A stretch of 64,000 nucleotides of DNA from contig NZ_CVRB01000001.1 in NCBI RefSeq assembly GCF_001048695.1, positions 806,001 through 870,000 of the forward strand, read 5' to 3'. The notes under the pieces are model-generated. The model was not told the DNA's origin. It did no database searches and worked only from the letters and a program-made list of their open reading frames with translations. Made by a program: the position numbers and the translations under genes. This DNA comes from Neobacillus massiliamazoniensis (GTDB lineage Bacteria; Bacillota; Bacilli; Bacillales; Cytobacillaceae). Within the stretch, counting starts at the first letter, position 1. Each line of letters starts with the position of its first letter. Below are positions 53,628-61,403 of the stretch, piece by piece.

Positions 53628-54221
53628 TTATAAATTTAATTCAGTTGATTTGTTAACATTGTTTACTTGAATCATATTGAGGCCGCTCCCGATAAATCCC
53701 AGTCCCGTTATGGCTCCGCCAATAGCTTCTATCACTAATTTTTCAGAGCCTATCAAACTAGCCGACGCAAACACAATAGTTCCAATGATGAATAAAAACC
53801 CACAAGTTTTTGGAAGTTTGTTGAACCTTATGATGTAATATCCAATCATGAGCATTCCGATGACAAACAAGAGCGGGCCTATAATACAAACGGTTTCCAC
53901 AACCGGAGCCTTAAAAACAAGGTCTGTATTAAATCCTGAAAAACCTCCCATTTCAACTAAAACTATTCCGGAAACAATGGTTGTTCCTATAACGCTTAGG
54001 ACCATACCTAGTAAACCTAAAATTTTTGTTCCTTGTGCTAGTTCAAAATAGATACCCAAAAGTGCAAAAATAAGAATGACATGTGCAGCGAATACCAAAC
54101 TACTTCCAAAAAGTGTGCCTTCTTCTGATTCTCCAAAAAGGTTGATAAAATGCGCTATGAATAACAAAGATCCAGAGACAATACTGGACCAGCCTCCAAA
54201 CGCCTTATACAAATTTGGCAC
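53628..54221 (-). CDS. Membrane protein of unknown function
   Basis: I do not recognise the family. The 197-residue product has about six hydrophobic segments (near residues 8-28, 40-60, 67-90, 108-128, 137-157, 163-183) and few charges. It starts with GTG at 54221 behind GGGGGTG. It resembles DUF-type small integral membrane proteins of Bacilli; no catalytic motif is seen. It converges on ypbS. Confidence 0.7.
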   Translation of the reverse strand: MPNLYKAFGGWSSIVSGSLLFIAHFINLFGESEEGTLFGSSLVFAAHVILIFALLGIYFELAQGTKILGLLGMVLSVIGTTIVSGIVLVEMGGFSGFNTDLVFKAPVVETVCIIGPLLFVIGMLMIGYYIIRFNKLPKTCGFLFIIGTIVFASASLIGSEKLVIEAIGGAITGLGFIGSGLNMIQVNNVNKSTELNL

Positions 54222-54419
54222 ATAAACACCCCCAAAATCTAATGACTCTTTGCGCGGGACTTCAGATGTTATTTACATATTACCATATCTATCAATTTAA
54301 TTAAAAATTCAAACAGGGTATTTTTTACAAAATCTTTACATTTCTGTAACCATTCTTAGCTTTTAGAATACTTATCTTTTTGGTATATTAGTAGTAAATA
54401 ACTCCAAATTCCCCTCGTC

Positions 54420-55142
54420 TTAATTTTCTATTTCATTTGAGATAATTTCGCTCTCTCGGAAACAGTAACCAAAGCCCCATACGGTTATTAAAAAAACAGG
54501 GTGAGAAGGATCATCCTCAATTTTTTCTCTTAACCTTCGAATATGTACGTCAACGGTTTTCGGATCACCAAAGTAGTTCACTCCCCATACCTTATCAAGA
54601 AGTTCATTCCTTGGAATCGGCTCGCCTTTTCGTTCAAATAAAAATTTCATTAATTGATATTCTCGTACTGTTAATTTCAATAATTTCTCTCTTTTATAAA
54701 GCTGCTGTGTTTTGGTATCTAAGAAATATGGACCTGATTGGAGTTTGTTCACAATCTGTTTTTGTGGTGACTGATTCGTTCTTCTTAATACGGAGCGAAT
54801 CCTTGCCACCAATTCCAAAGGATTAAATGGCTTTACTACATAATCATCTGCCCCAAGCTCCAACGCCATAATTTTTTCCATGTCTTGGCTTCGAGCCGAA
54901 ACAATCACAATCGGAAGGCCAGGATAACTTCCTCTTAACTTTGTACAGATTTCAAATCCGTTCATGTCAGGTAGCATAATATCTAATAGTACTAAAGAAG
55001 GATTCTGTTCATGAACGAGTTTCATTGCTTCCTTCCCAGTACTCGCCTCTATTACATCAAAATTAGACCGTTGTAAATTAAAATGAATCAGCATCCGAAT
55101 TGGTATTTCATCTTCCACAACTAAAATCTTACCTTCAGACAT
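54420..55142 (-). CDS. OmpR/PhoB-family response regulator (orphan)
   Basis: The 240-residue protein has a receiver domain (acidic E10-D11, phosphorylation site D54 in VLLDIMLPDMNG, VVKPFNPLELVARI) and a C-terminal winged helix (LTVREYQLMKFLFERKGEPI, VDVHIRRLREKIEDD, WGFGYCF). No histidine kinase gene is adjacent in the same direction; the PAS kinase at 56412 is divergent and more than 1.2 kb away. Its targets are unknown. Confidence 0.92.
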   Translation of the reverse strand: MSEGKILVVEDEIPIRMLIHFNLQRSNFDVIEASTGKEAMKLVHEQNPSLVLLDIMLPDMNGFEICTKLRGSYPGLPIVIVSARSQDMEKIMALELGADDYVVKPFNPLELVARIRSVLRRTNQSPQKQIVNKLQSGPYFLDTKTQQLYKREKLLKLTVREYQLMKFLFERKGEPIPRNELLDKVWGVNYFGDPKTVDVHIRRLREKIEDDPSHPVFLITVWGFGYCFRESEIISNEIEN

Positions 55143-55337
55143 CTTCTACCCTCACTTTTCATAAAATACACCACTTCTATAATTTTACATACAGGTAATA
55201 ACTTAGCAATATTTTTCTGAAAAATAAAAATGTGGAAGATTTCCAAAAACACTTCAAAGGGCGGTTTCCTTTTCAAAACTTATTCTTAAAGTACTGGACA
55301 AACCTGGCTCTCCTCTGAATTAAATTCTATTACTATT
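55143..55337. other. Non-coding leader of the response regulator
   Basis: AT-rich, no ORF. Repeat copy 3 starts at its right edge. Confidence 0.4.
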
Positions 55338-55580
55338 AGCTGTGTTAAACTTGCCTGTTGATTTGTTCTCAAGAAGCGATCATCCACGGGCGTTCCGGGG
55401 AGCCTCCTCGGCGCTTAAGCGCCTGCGGGGTCTCCCCTGCCCCGTACTCCCGCAGGACGTTGAATCATCATCTTTGAATCAACACCGCACGAAGGAAATG
55501 CGATAGCATTTTCGAGGATCGAGCGCCTTCCGCTCCAATCAACATAGTTTCAAAAATCAACAATGACCTTTAACACAGCC
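55338..55580. repeat. GC-rich intergenic repeat, copy 3 (long form)
   Basis: About 243 bases with outer arms AGCTGTGTTAAAC and TTTAACACAGCC (inverted), inner TGTTGATTTG and CCAATCAACA, the shared GGGGAGCCTCCTCGGCGC core with a perfect GGCGCTTAAGCGCC dyad, and an extra segment (GAATCAACACCGCACGAAGG, ATGCGATAGCATTTTCGAGG) absent from copies 1 and 2. Confidence 0.92.
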
Positions 55581-55589
55581 TTACTATAA

Positions 55590-55615
55590 AATAAAAGAGA
55601 CCTTTAATGGCCTCT
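55590..55615 (-). terminator. Intrinsic terminator after sigX
   Basis: Minus strand GAGGCC, six-base loop, GGTCTC followed by TTTTATTTT, directly after the stop codon. It indicates a single-gene unit. Confidence 0.85.
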
Positions 55616-55617
55616 TG

Positions 55618-56145
55618 TTACCCTACTTTCTCATTTTTTAAAGCTTCTTTCATGAACATTCTTAACTGTTTAATGGCTCGATGCTGTGTTGTTTTCACCT
55701 TACTCTCCTTCCACCCCAGCGCTTGTGCTGTTTCATTAATGGATAGTTCTTGAATAAAACGAAGAATAATCACACATTTTTGGTCAAGGCTGCACTGTTC
55801 AAGGCAGTGATACATCAACAGTGTCTTTTCCTTTTGATTAATAATTTCTTCTGGTAATGGTGAACAGTCTTTGATCTCCCATTGTGGAAGATCAAAGTTT
55901 GCCAATACCCGTTGTTTCAAACCTTTTTGCTTGCGAAAACAATCGATTGCAACATTTCTGGCTATGGCAAATAGCCATGTTTTTTGGCTGCATTCCCCTT
56001 TAAATTGCTGGGACGATTTAAACACCCGTATATATACCTCTTGAACAAGATCTTCAGCTTGTTCGCGATTATGAACCATATAGTATAAAAAATTAAATAG
56101 GTCATGGTGATATTTAGTAAATAAATCATTAAACATTTTTTCCAC
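55618..56145 (-). CDS. sigX: ECF sigma factor, SigX-like
   Basis: The 175-residue protein has sigma region 2 (EQAEDLVQEVYIRVFKSSQQ, TWLFAIARNVAIDCFRKQKG) and region 4 (DQKCVIILRFIQELSINETA, WKESKVKTTQHRAIKQLRMF). These segments match B. subtilis SigX closely (DLVQEVYIRV, VIILRFIQ, ESKVKTTQHR), so sigX is the best call. SigX governs cell envelope charge genes in B. subtilis, where rsiX (its anti-sigma factor) follows and resDE precedes. Here a terminator and a repeat follow and no rsiX is present. Confidence 0.85.
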   Translation of the reverse strand: MEKMFNDLFTKYHHDLFNFLYYMVHNREQAEDLVQEVYIRVFKSSQQFKGECSQKTWLFAIARNVAIDCFRKQKGLKQRVLANFDLPQWEIKDCSPLPEEIINQKEKTLLMYHCLEQCSLDQKCVIILRFIQELSINETAQALGWKESKVKTTQHRAIKQLRMFMKEALKNEKVG

Positions 56146-56411
56146 TGTTTCTCTCTCCCATCACCATTGTCGAACGAATTAATGATAAGAAACCTACATC
56201 TGGTAATATCCTTAAAAATCATACAATTTTTTACAATAAAAAGGGTTACAAACTGGTAAACTTCTAAATGTTAAATGTTACCTATTTGTAACCTTTTTGT
56301 CGCACTAGCAAAAAATTACTGGAATGAATAAATTTCCATAACTGCATGATTCCAAATTTTCTTAAATTCTAGTACGATGGAGATAGAAAAAGAAATGAGA
56401 TGGAGAATTAC

Positions 56412-58067
56412 ATGCAGAAGAAAATGGAGCTAGTCATTGTTTATATTATTACTAGTTTAATTTGGATATTTGGGACCAATTATCTAATCCACAAATTTGT
56501 TCCTGTCAATCTATTACCCATAATTGAGCGCTCAAAAGAGATTCTTTATGTAATGATTTCTGGAGGCGCACTGTATTTTTTTATTTGTAAGATGGAAGAG
56601 CTACATGCTTCAAAAGAGGATGAAAGAAGGCTTTCAACCCTCATAAATTCAATGGTCGATTTTGTTAACTTTAAAGATGGTGAAGGAAAATGGATAGAAG
56701 CCAATGAATTCGGGTTGAAATTATTTCAGCTTGAAAATGTCGACTATCGTGGTAAAAAGGATTCAGAATTAGCTGAGTATACGGAGTTCTATCGAGAAGC
56801 ACTTCGATTTTGTGAAAATTCAGATGAAGAAGCATGGAAAAATGGGACAATTACCCGTATCGAAGAACGACTTCCCGTTCCGGATGGCACAACCAAAATA
56901 TTTGATACCATTAAGGTACCGCTATTTAACGAGGATGGGAGTAGGCAAGGGTTAGTGATCATTGGCCGCGATATCACTGAAAGAATCAATATGGCGAAGC
57001 AGTTGGCACAAAGTAAGCAGCAATACAAATCTTTATTCGAATACAATCCTGATATTGTCTACATGATAAAACTAAACGGAACGATTACCAACCTTAATTC
57101 ATCATTTGAAGCCATCACAGGCTTTAAACGAGATGATTTCATAGGTAGAAAAATAACCGACGTACTACCTAAACGGTATAAGCATTACCTAACAAAATTT
57201 CTATCATCATTTGCTACAGAAATCATGCCGAGTCAATTTGAAATCAAAATACCGCATGCAAATGGAAATACGCTTACGATCCAATGTACCTCCCTTCCTA
57301 TAGTCGTGGATGGAAATATTACCGGTATTATCGGCTATGGCAAAGATGTAACGGCGTTACGATTAACCGAAGAACGGCTTAGAAGAACGGAAAAGCTTTC
57401 TGTTGTCGGCGAACTTTCTGCCAGTGTGGCCCATGAAATTCGTAACCCACTTACCTCATTAAAAGGATTCGTTCAGATGCTGCAATCTGAAGATACAGCA
57501 CACCAATTATATTATCAAATCATGTTAGATGAACTGAATCGAATAAATGACATTGTAGGTGAACTGTTGCTATTGGCAAAACCTCAGGTGATCAAATACA
57601 CAAAAGTGGAATTACAAAAATTATTGAACGATGTCATCTCGTTGTTAAGTACTGAAGCAACCCTATATAATGTTGAAATTGATGCTTCATTCCCTGAAAC
57701 CAATCTTGTCATTGACTGTGAACCAAATCAACTAAAGCAAATGCTTATTAATATTATTAAAAACTCAATTGAGGCGACCTCAGTTGGTGGAATGATTTCG
57801 ATTGTATTAAAACAAACAGGAGAAGATCATATTGCTATCATTGTTAAAGACAACGGCTGTGGCATATCAAAAGAAAGATTAGCTCGAATTGGCGAGCCGT
57901 TTTATTCATCGAAAGAAAAAGGGACCGGGTTAGGTTTAACAGTCAGCTTCAAGATTGTCCAGGCCCATAAGGGAAGCATTCATTTTGAAAGCCAGAAAAA
58001 TCAAGGAACTACTGTCCATATAAGCTTACCAATCAACCAAAAACATCATAGGTCAACAGAGATGTAA
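56412..58067 (+). CDS. PAS-domain sensor histidine kinase (sporulation-kinase type)
   Basis: The start is ATG 56412 (MQKKMELVIVYIITS) behind GGAG; ATG 56400 is less well placed. The 551-residue kinase has two N-terminal membrane helices, two PAS domains (about residues 70-195 and 205-320), the phosphoacceptor His341 in SASVAHEIRNPLTSLKGFVQ, and an ATPase domain with NIIKNSIEAT, DNGCGIS and GTGLGLTVS. The organisation resembles KinA-E-type kinases that feed the sporulation phosphorelay. No partner regulator is adjacent. Confidence 0.9.
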   Translation: MQKKMELVIVYIITSLIWIFGTNYLIHKFVPVNLLPIIERSKEILYVMISGGALYFFICKMEELHASKEDERRLSTLINSMVDFVNFKDGEGKWIEANEFGLKLFQLENVDYRGKKDSELAEYTEFYREALRFCENSDEEAWKNGTITRIEERLPVPDGTTKIFDTIKVPLFNEDGSRQGLVIIGRDITERINMAKQLAQSKQQYKSLFEYNPDIVYMIKLNGTITNLNSSFEAITGFKRDDFIGRKITDVLPKRYKHYLTKFLSSFATEIMPSQFEIKIPHANGNTLTIQCTSLPIVVDGNITGIIGYGKDVTALRLTEERLRRTEKLSVVGELSASVAHEIRNPLTSLKGFVQMLQSEDTAHQLYYQIMLDELNRINDIVGELLLLAKPQVIKYTKVELQKLLNDVISLLSTEATLYNVEIDASFPETNLVIDCEPNQLKQMLINIIKNSIEATSVGGMISIVLKQTGEDHIAIIVKDNGCGISKERLARIGEPFYSSKEKGTGLGLTVSFKIVQAHKGSIHFESQKNQGTTVHISLPINQKHHRSTEM

Positions 58068-58096
58068 GAACCTAAGACATTATAAGTTTGTAAAAA

Positions 58097-58133
58097 AAAG
58101 GGTGTCCCAAAACTTTTCGGGGCACCCCTTTTA
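58097..58133 (+). terminator. Intrinsic terminator after the PAS kinase
   Basis: AAAGGGTGTCCC and GGGGCACCCCTTTT pair with one to two mismatches around a ten-base loop, about 30 bases after the stop. Confidence 0.8.
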
Positions 58134-58154
58134 TTAATGGTCTGATAAAATTGT

Positions 58155-58335
58155 CTGTTGATTTCCACTCTAGTGGCGGTCCGGGGAGCCTCCTCGGCGC
58201 TACCTGTGTCTGCGGGGTCTCCTCTGCCCCGTACTCCCACAGGACATTGAATTACATCCTTGAATCCGCCCACGCACGAAGGAAATGCGATAGCATTTTC
58301 GAGGAGTCGAGCGCCTTCCGCTCCAATCAACATAG
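58155..58335. repeat. GC-rich intergenic repeat, copy 4 (long form, degenerate)
   Basis: Starts CTGTTGATTT and ends CCAATCAACATAG. Contains CCGGGGAGCCTCCTCGGCGC and the extra segment ACGCACGAAGGAAATGCGAT seen in copies 3 and 5. The GGCGC dyad is disrupted (GGCGCTACCTGTGTC) and the outer GCTGTGTTAAA arms are not recognisable, so it is a decayed copy. Confidence 0.88.
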
Positions 58336-58414
58336 CGGAAAAATTATCATGAACTTTGTACACATAGTGGTGCCTGTCACTTTTTGGACAGCCACTTAAG
58401 TTTTTTTTCTGTCT

Positions 58415-58987
58415 CTATTCTTTTATATCGGGTTTTATTGATCCAGTATCAGCACTTCTTGAGAGGATATAACTTTGTGTTTTACCTTTATAAGCTGAAT
58501 ATGTAGGGTCAATGAAAAAGGTAATCGGTATTTTCATATTTTCCGACACCAACCGCCTTAATTTAAATGTCCGATTTAGTTTTCTCTTAAAATTGCACTC
58601 TCTCATATCAAGGATGATCGATCCCCCATAGTTTAAAAAAACTTTCGTTTGGTAACGGTTAATTGGTTTGTAGTCTATAATGTGCAAAATATTGAACCAA
58701 ACGCAGTCGGCTTTAGCAGGAGACTTACTTGGGAACAAGTAAATTCCAGAAAAGGGATCAAACACAATCGGTCTCATATTCTTATTTCCCAGCAAAAACT
58801 TAGAACCGTCCAATGCTCCTCTTAAACTTGAACCAAACTTTTTTAATGATTCATCAATTAATTTTAGTGGAGCGACTTTCTCCAAACGCCACATGTTTCC
58901 ATGTTTAATTCTCGTACAAACCTGCCCGTCTTGATTATACTCCCCTCGTAACAAAACAGTTTCTTTCCCAATCATAGAATTGTTCAA
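58415..58987 (-). CDS. comK: ComK, competence transcription factor
   Basis: The 190-residue product matches ComK over its central part: LIDESLKKFGSSLRGALDGS, MRPIVFDPFSGIYLFPSKSP and ADCVWFNILHI, equivalent to FFGSSYAGRKAG, PPIMVDPSNQIFLFPT and QCGWISHVHV of B. subtilis ComK. ComK activates DNA uptake genes in competent cells. The start used is TTG 58987 with AAAGGGG about ten bases upstream; ATG 58975 is possible. Function as a full activator is not proven by sequence, because many Bacillaceae ComK proteins are silent in the laboratory. Confidence 0.88.
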   Translation of the reverse strand: MNNSMIGKETVLLRGEYNQDGQVCTRIKHGNMWRLEKVAPLKLIDESLKKFGSSLRGALDGSKFLLGNKNMRPIVFDPFSGIYLFPSKSPAKADCVWFNILHIIDYKPINRYQTKVFLNYGGSIILDMRECNFKRKLNRTFKLRRLVSENMKIPITFFIDPTYSAYKGKTQSYILSRSADTGSIKPDIKE

Positions 58988-59050
58988 TAAATGTACGCCC
59001 CTTTCATTATCAACTTGATATTCTTCTTAAAAAGGGTATACTAACCATAT

Positions 59051-59119
59051 AAGTTGGGATACCCCACTTGCTAAAACCCTAGCTTACTGTCGGTGGAAGA
59101 CTTTTGCATAGGGTTTTTT
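59051..59119. promoter_or_regulatory. Two hairpins in the comK upstream region
   Basis: A short hairpin at 59051-59069 (AAGT.GGG / CCC.ACTT) and a second at 59073-59119 (AAAACCCTAGC / GC.TAGGGTTTT). The second has a six-T tract on the plus strand and four T on the minus strand. They lie 64-132 bases upstream of the comK start. No plus-strand gene precedes them. They could be part of the comK leader or end an antisense transcript. Confidence 0.5.
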
Positions 59120-59354
59120 CAATTTTTTCCGTTTCGATTCTTCCAAATCTGCCAAATTATTTCCTCCTTCGACATTATCTTATTATACTTTCCAAATAAC
59201 TGTAATCGTTTCACGAGATAATTCAAGAAAATGTAACTTATTACGAATTTTCTATTATCCTTTCATTAATGTTAATTTAAATGAAAACTCGCTTATCGGC
59301 GAGTTCGCTCGGACGATTGAAAAAACCTTGTTGAATGTATACTTTCCTAATAGC

Positions 59355-59397
59355 TAAAAAAAATGCCTTTGGTGTAGACTCACCAAAGGCATTTTTG
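59355..59397 (-). terminator. Intrinsic terminator after the MFS transporter
   Basis: Perfect 16-base stem AAAAATGCCTTTGGTG and complement with a six-base loop, directly after the stop codon. Confidence 0.95.
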
Positions 59398-59403
59398 AGT
59401 GTT

Positions 59404-60633
59404 TCAAATGGCTTTTCCTCCACTTGTAACGCTCATTTTAACATATATCTCATTACCAATTTTAAAGAAAACAATACTGGCAAGAACGACAATAGATATA
59501 ATCGAAAACATTATTCGACCGTTAAATTGACTCATGAGGTAGCCCCCAAGGATAGGGCCAATAAAATTCCCAATTTTCCTAAACTGTCCTGCCCCGAAAT
59601 ATGTGCCTCTTAAATGATCAGGTGCGAGCTCATCAATCAGCACACTACTAGATGGAAAAATTAAAATTTCTCCTATCGTTAAGAAAACGACCGAGACAAT
59701 GGCGGTCACCCAGCCAGAGCCAGAGACAAAGCAAAAGCTGAATAAACCCGCTGCCATAAATAAAGCTCCTATTATCATCGTTTGCATCGGCTTCCACCGC
59801 TCTGCAAAATGGCTGATGGGCATCTGGAAAAAGACTACCATTACGGCATTAATCGTAATTAAAACTGAAAAGATAAAAACGCCATTTGTCAAAGTAGTTT
59901 GCAAGAATTGAGGTAGATTTGAATCGAATTGAATATAGCCTAAATTTACTAATATACCCCCTAACACTAAAAAAAGAAGCGCCTTATCCGTTTTTATGAT
60001 CCGAAATGCATCCTTAATATTGACTGATTTTTTAGTATTTTGCTCTTCTTGCTCAATAACCAGTTTCCCCATAAAGAATAATAAGACGAAAGCATAGAGC
60101 AAATAAGTGCTGCCAGTTAAAACGAAAGACAATTTTGCTGAGTTAATAGCCAAATAGGCACCTAAAAGCGGGCCAACGGAAGCGCCGATATTGATGGCGG
60201 TATACCTGAGTGAGTAAGCTTTCAATCTATTTTCTTTTTCGGTTACGTCTGCCATCAATGCTTGTGACGTAGGCTCAAAAAAGGAATTACATAGTCCATT
60301 TAAAGCGTTTAATAGAATAAACCACCCCGGAGAAGATGCAATCATGAAACCGAAGTATACAAAAGCAATTGCAAACAATGAAATCAACATGACCTTTTTT
60401 CGCCCAAAACGGTCGGATAAATGTCCTCCTATAAATCCTCCAACCGTTCCCATTAACGGACTAATCCCTATAGTTAAGCCAATAAATACCGGAGAAAGGT
60501 CCATATGCCGCGATAAATAGATAGAGAGAAATGGAAGCGTCATAAAGGCAGAGCCTCTCGATAGAATAGTACCTATTAATAATACCCATACAATAGGATG
60601 AAACTGATGCAGATAATTTTTTAGTTTACTCAT
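59404..60633 (-). CDS. Major facilitator superfamily transporter
   Basis: The start is ATG 60633 (MSKLKNYLHQFHPIVW) behind GTGAGGAAA. The 409-residue protein has about 12 membrane helices and the MFS loop motif GGHLSDRFGRKKVMLISL between helices 2 and 3, the mark of drug/proton antiporter-like carriers. LRGTYFGAGQFRKIGNFIGP near the C-terminus is also family-typical. The substrate cannot be told. A terminator follows its stop codon. Confidence 0.9.
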   Translation of the reverse strand: MSKLKNYLHQFHPIVWVLLIGTILSRGSAFMTLPFLSIYLSRHMDLSPVFIGLTIGISPLMGTVGGFIGGHLSDRFGRKKVMLISLFAIAFVYFGFMIASSPGWFILLNALNGLCNSFFEPTSQALMADVTEKENRLKAYSLRYTAINIGASVGPLLGAYLAINSAKLSFVLTGSTYLLYAFVLLFFMGKLVIEQEEQNTKKSVNIKDAFRIIKTDKALLFLVLGGILVNLGYIQFDSNLPQFLQTTLTNGVFIFSVLITINAVMVVFFQMPISHFAERWKPMQTMIIGALFMAAGLFSFCFVSGSGWVTAIVSVVFLTIGEILIFPSSSVLIDELAPDHLRGTYFGAGQFRKIGNFIGPILGGYLMSQFNGRIMFSIISIVVLASIVFFKIGNEIYVKMSVTSGGKAI

Positions 60634-60723
60634 AGGTTTCCTCACATTTTTTAGATTCTTTAATTTAGTTAAACAATTTATTAAAAAAATGTAAAGAATT
60701 ATGTGAATTTTATAAAAAAAGCT

Positions 60724-60964
60724 TTATTAAACGTGCCTGTTGATTTGCGCTCAAGAAGCAAGCATCCGCGGGCGTTCTTGGGAGCCTCCTCGGCGCTTAA
60801 GCGCCTGTGGGGTCTCTCCCCTGCCCCGTACTCCCGCAGGACGTTGAATTAGCATCCTTGAATCAACACCGCACGAAGGAAATGCGATAGCATTTTCGAG
60901 GATCTCGCGCCTTCCGCTCCAATCAACATGGTTTCAAAAATCAACAATTACTTTTAACACAGCC
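60724..60964. repeat. GC-rich intergenic repeat, copy 5 (long form)
   Basis: Begins TTATTAAACGTGCCTGTTGA and ends ACTTTTAACACAGCC. Contains GGAGCCTCCTCGGCGCTTAA with the perfect GGCGCTTAAGCGCC dyad and the same long-form extra segment as copy 3, to which it is most similar. Confidence 0.92.
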
Positions 60965-60990
60965 TAAAAAAAAGACCTTTTTTAGGTCTG
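60965..60990 (-). terminator. Intrinsic terminator after the holin gene
   Basis: Minus strand AGACCT, A-rich loop, AGGTCT followed by a long T run. It abuts repeat copy 5. Confidence 0.8.
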
Positions 60991-61006
60991 ATAATCTAAG
61001 GATCGA

Positions 61007-61273
61007 TTATTTTGGTTCCTCATATTTTAAGGCTCTCTCGCTGTCCCCATAGCCTTTTGTCGTTGGATCTTGTACAATTCCCAACATAGAGAGAATTACC
61101 AATACAGCATTTGCAAATGTTAGAATTGAATTCTGCATTGCTCCAGTAAATTGAAAATGAATAAGTCCGGTAGAATTTAACCCCGCAATAATCATCTCTG
61201 CAACAATCATAACTTGCGCAAAGAAAGCTAGGATCCAATTTTTATTTTTAAAGCGAACCTTCCAGTTAATCAT
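61007..61273 (-). CDS. Phage holin, phi LC3 family (orphan)
   Basis: The 88-residue product begins MINWKVRFKNKNWILAFFAQ, has two membrane helices (about residues 13-33 and 45-65) and ends with LGIVQDPTTKGYGDSERALK, which are the diagnostic phi LC3 holin features. Holins form membrane pores that release endolysin. There is no endolysin or other phage gene nearby, so it is either a remnant or a domesticated holin. It has a good ribosome site (AGAGGTGG) and its own terminator. Confidence 0.9.
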   Translation of the reverse strand: MINWKVRFKNKNWILAFFAQVMIVAEMIIAGLNSTGLIHFQFTGAMQNSILTFANAVLVILSMLGIVQDPTTKGYGDSERALKYEEPK

Positions 61274-61361
61274 TTTTCCACCTCTTCTATTATTATTTCT
61301 TTACTACTACTATATGCTTTGATGCAGAAAATGGTTGTCCACTATTATCACATCTTTAAAA

Positions 61362-61396
61362 AAAATAAAGAAAACAGGCTCCTTTAGGAACCTGCT
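61362..61396 (-). terminator. Intrinsic terminator after the ABC permease
   Basis: Minus strand CAGGTTCC, four-base loop, GGAGCCTG then TTTTCTTTATTTTTTTT, ten bases beyond the stop. Confidence 0.88.
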
Positions 61397-61403
61397 CTTA
61401 AAA

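Noticed and set aside
56221..56250. SigX autoregulatory promoter
   Set aside because: TGTAAC is present on the minus strand, but no CGAC/CGTC element lies 15 to 17 bases downstream.
58046..58399. Open frames on both strands over repeat copy 4
   Set aside because: Their sequence is the repeat element itself; similar fragments arise at every copy.
59293..59300. Perfect SigD -10 (GCCGATAA) on the minus strand upstream of comK
   Set aside because: No TAAA at 15 bases; the word is part of a small hairpin (ACTCGC/GCGAGT).
61020..61238. Second frame in the holin gene
   Set aside because: Shadow frame of the phi LC3 holin, with no start signal.
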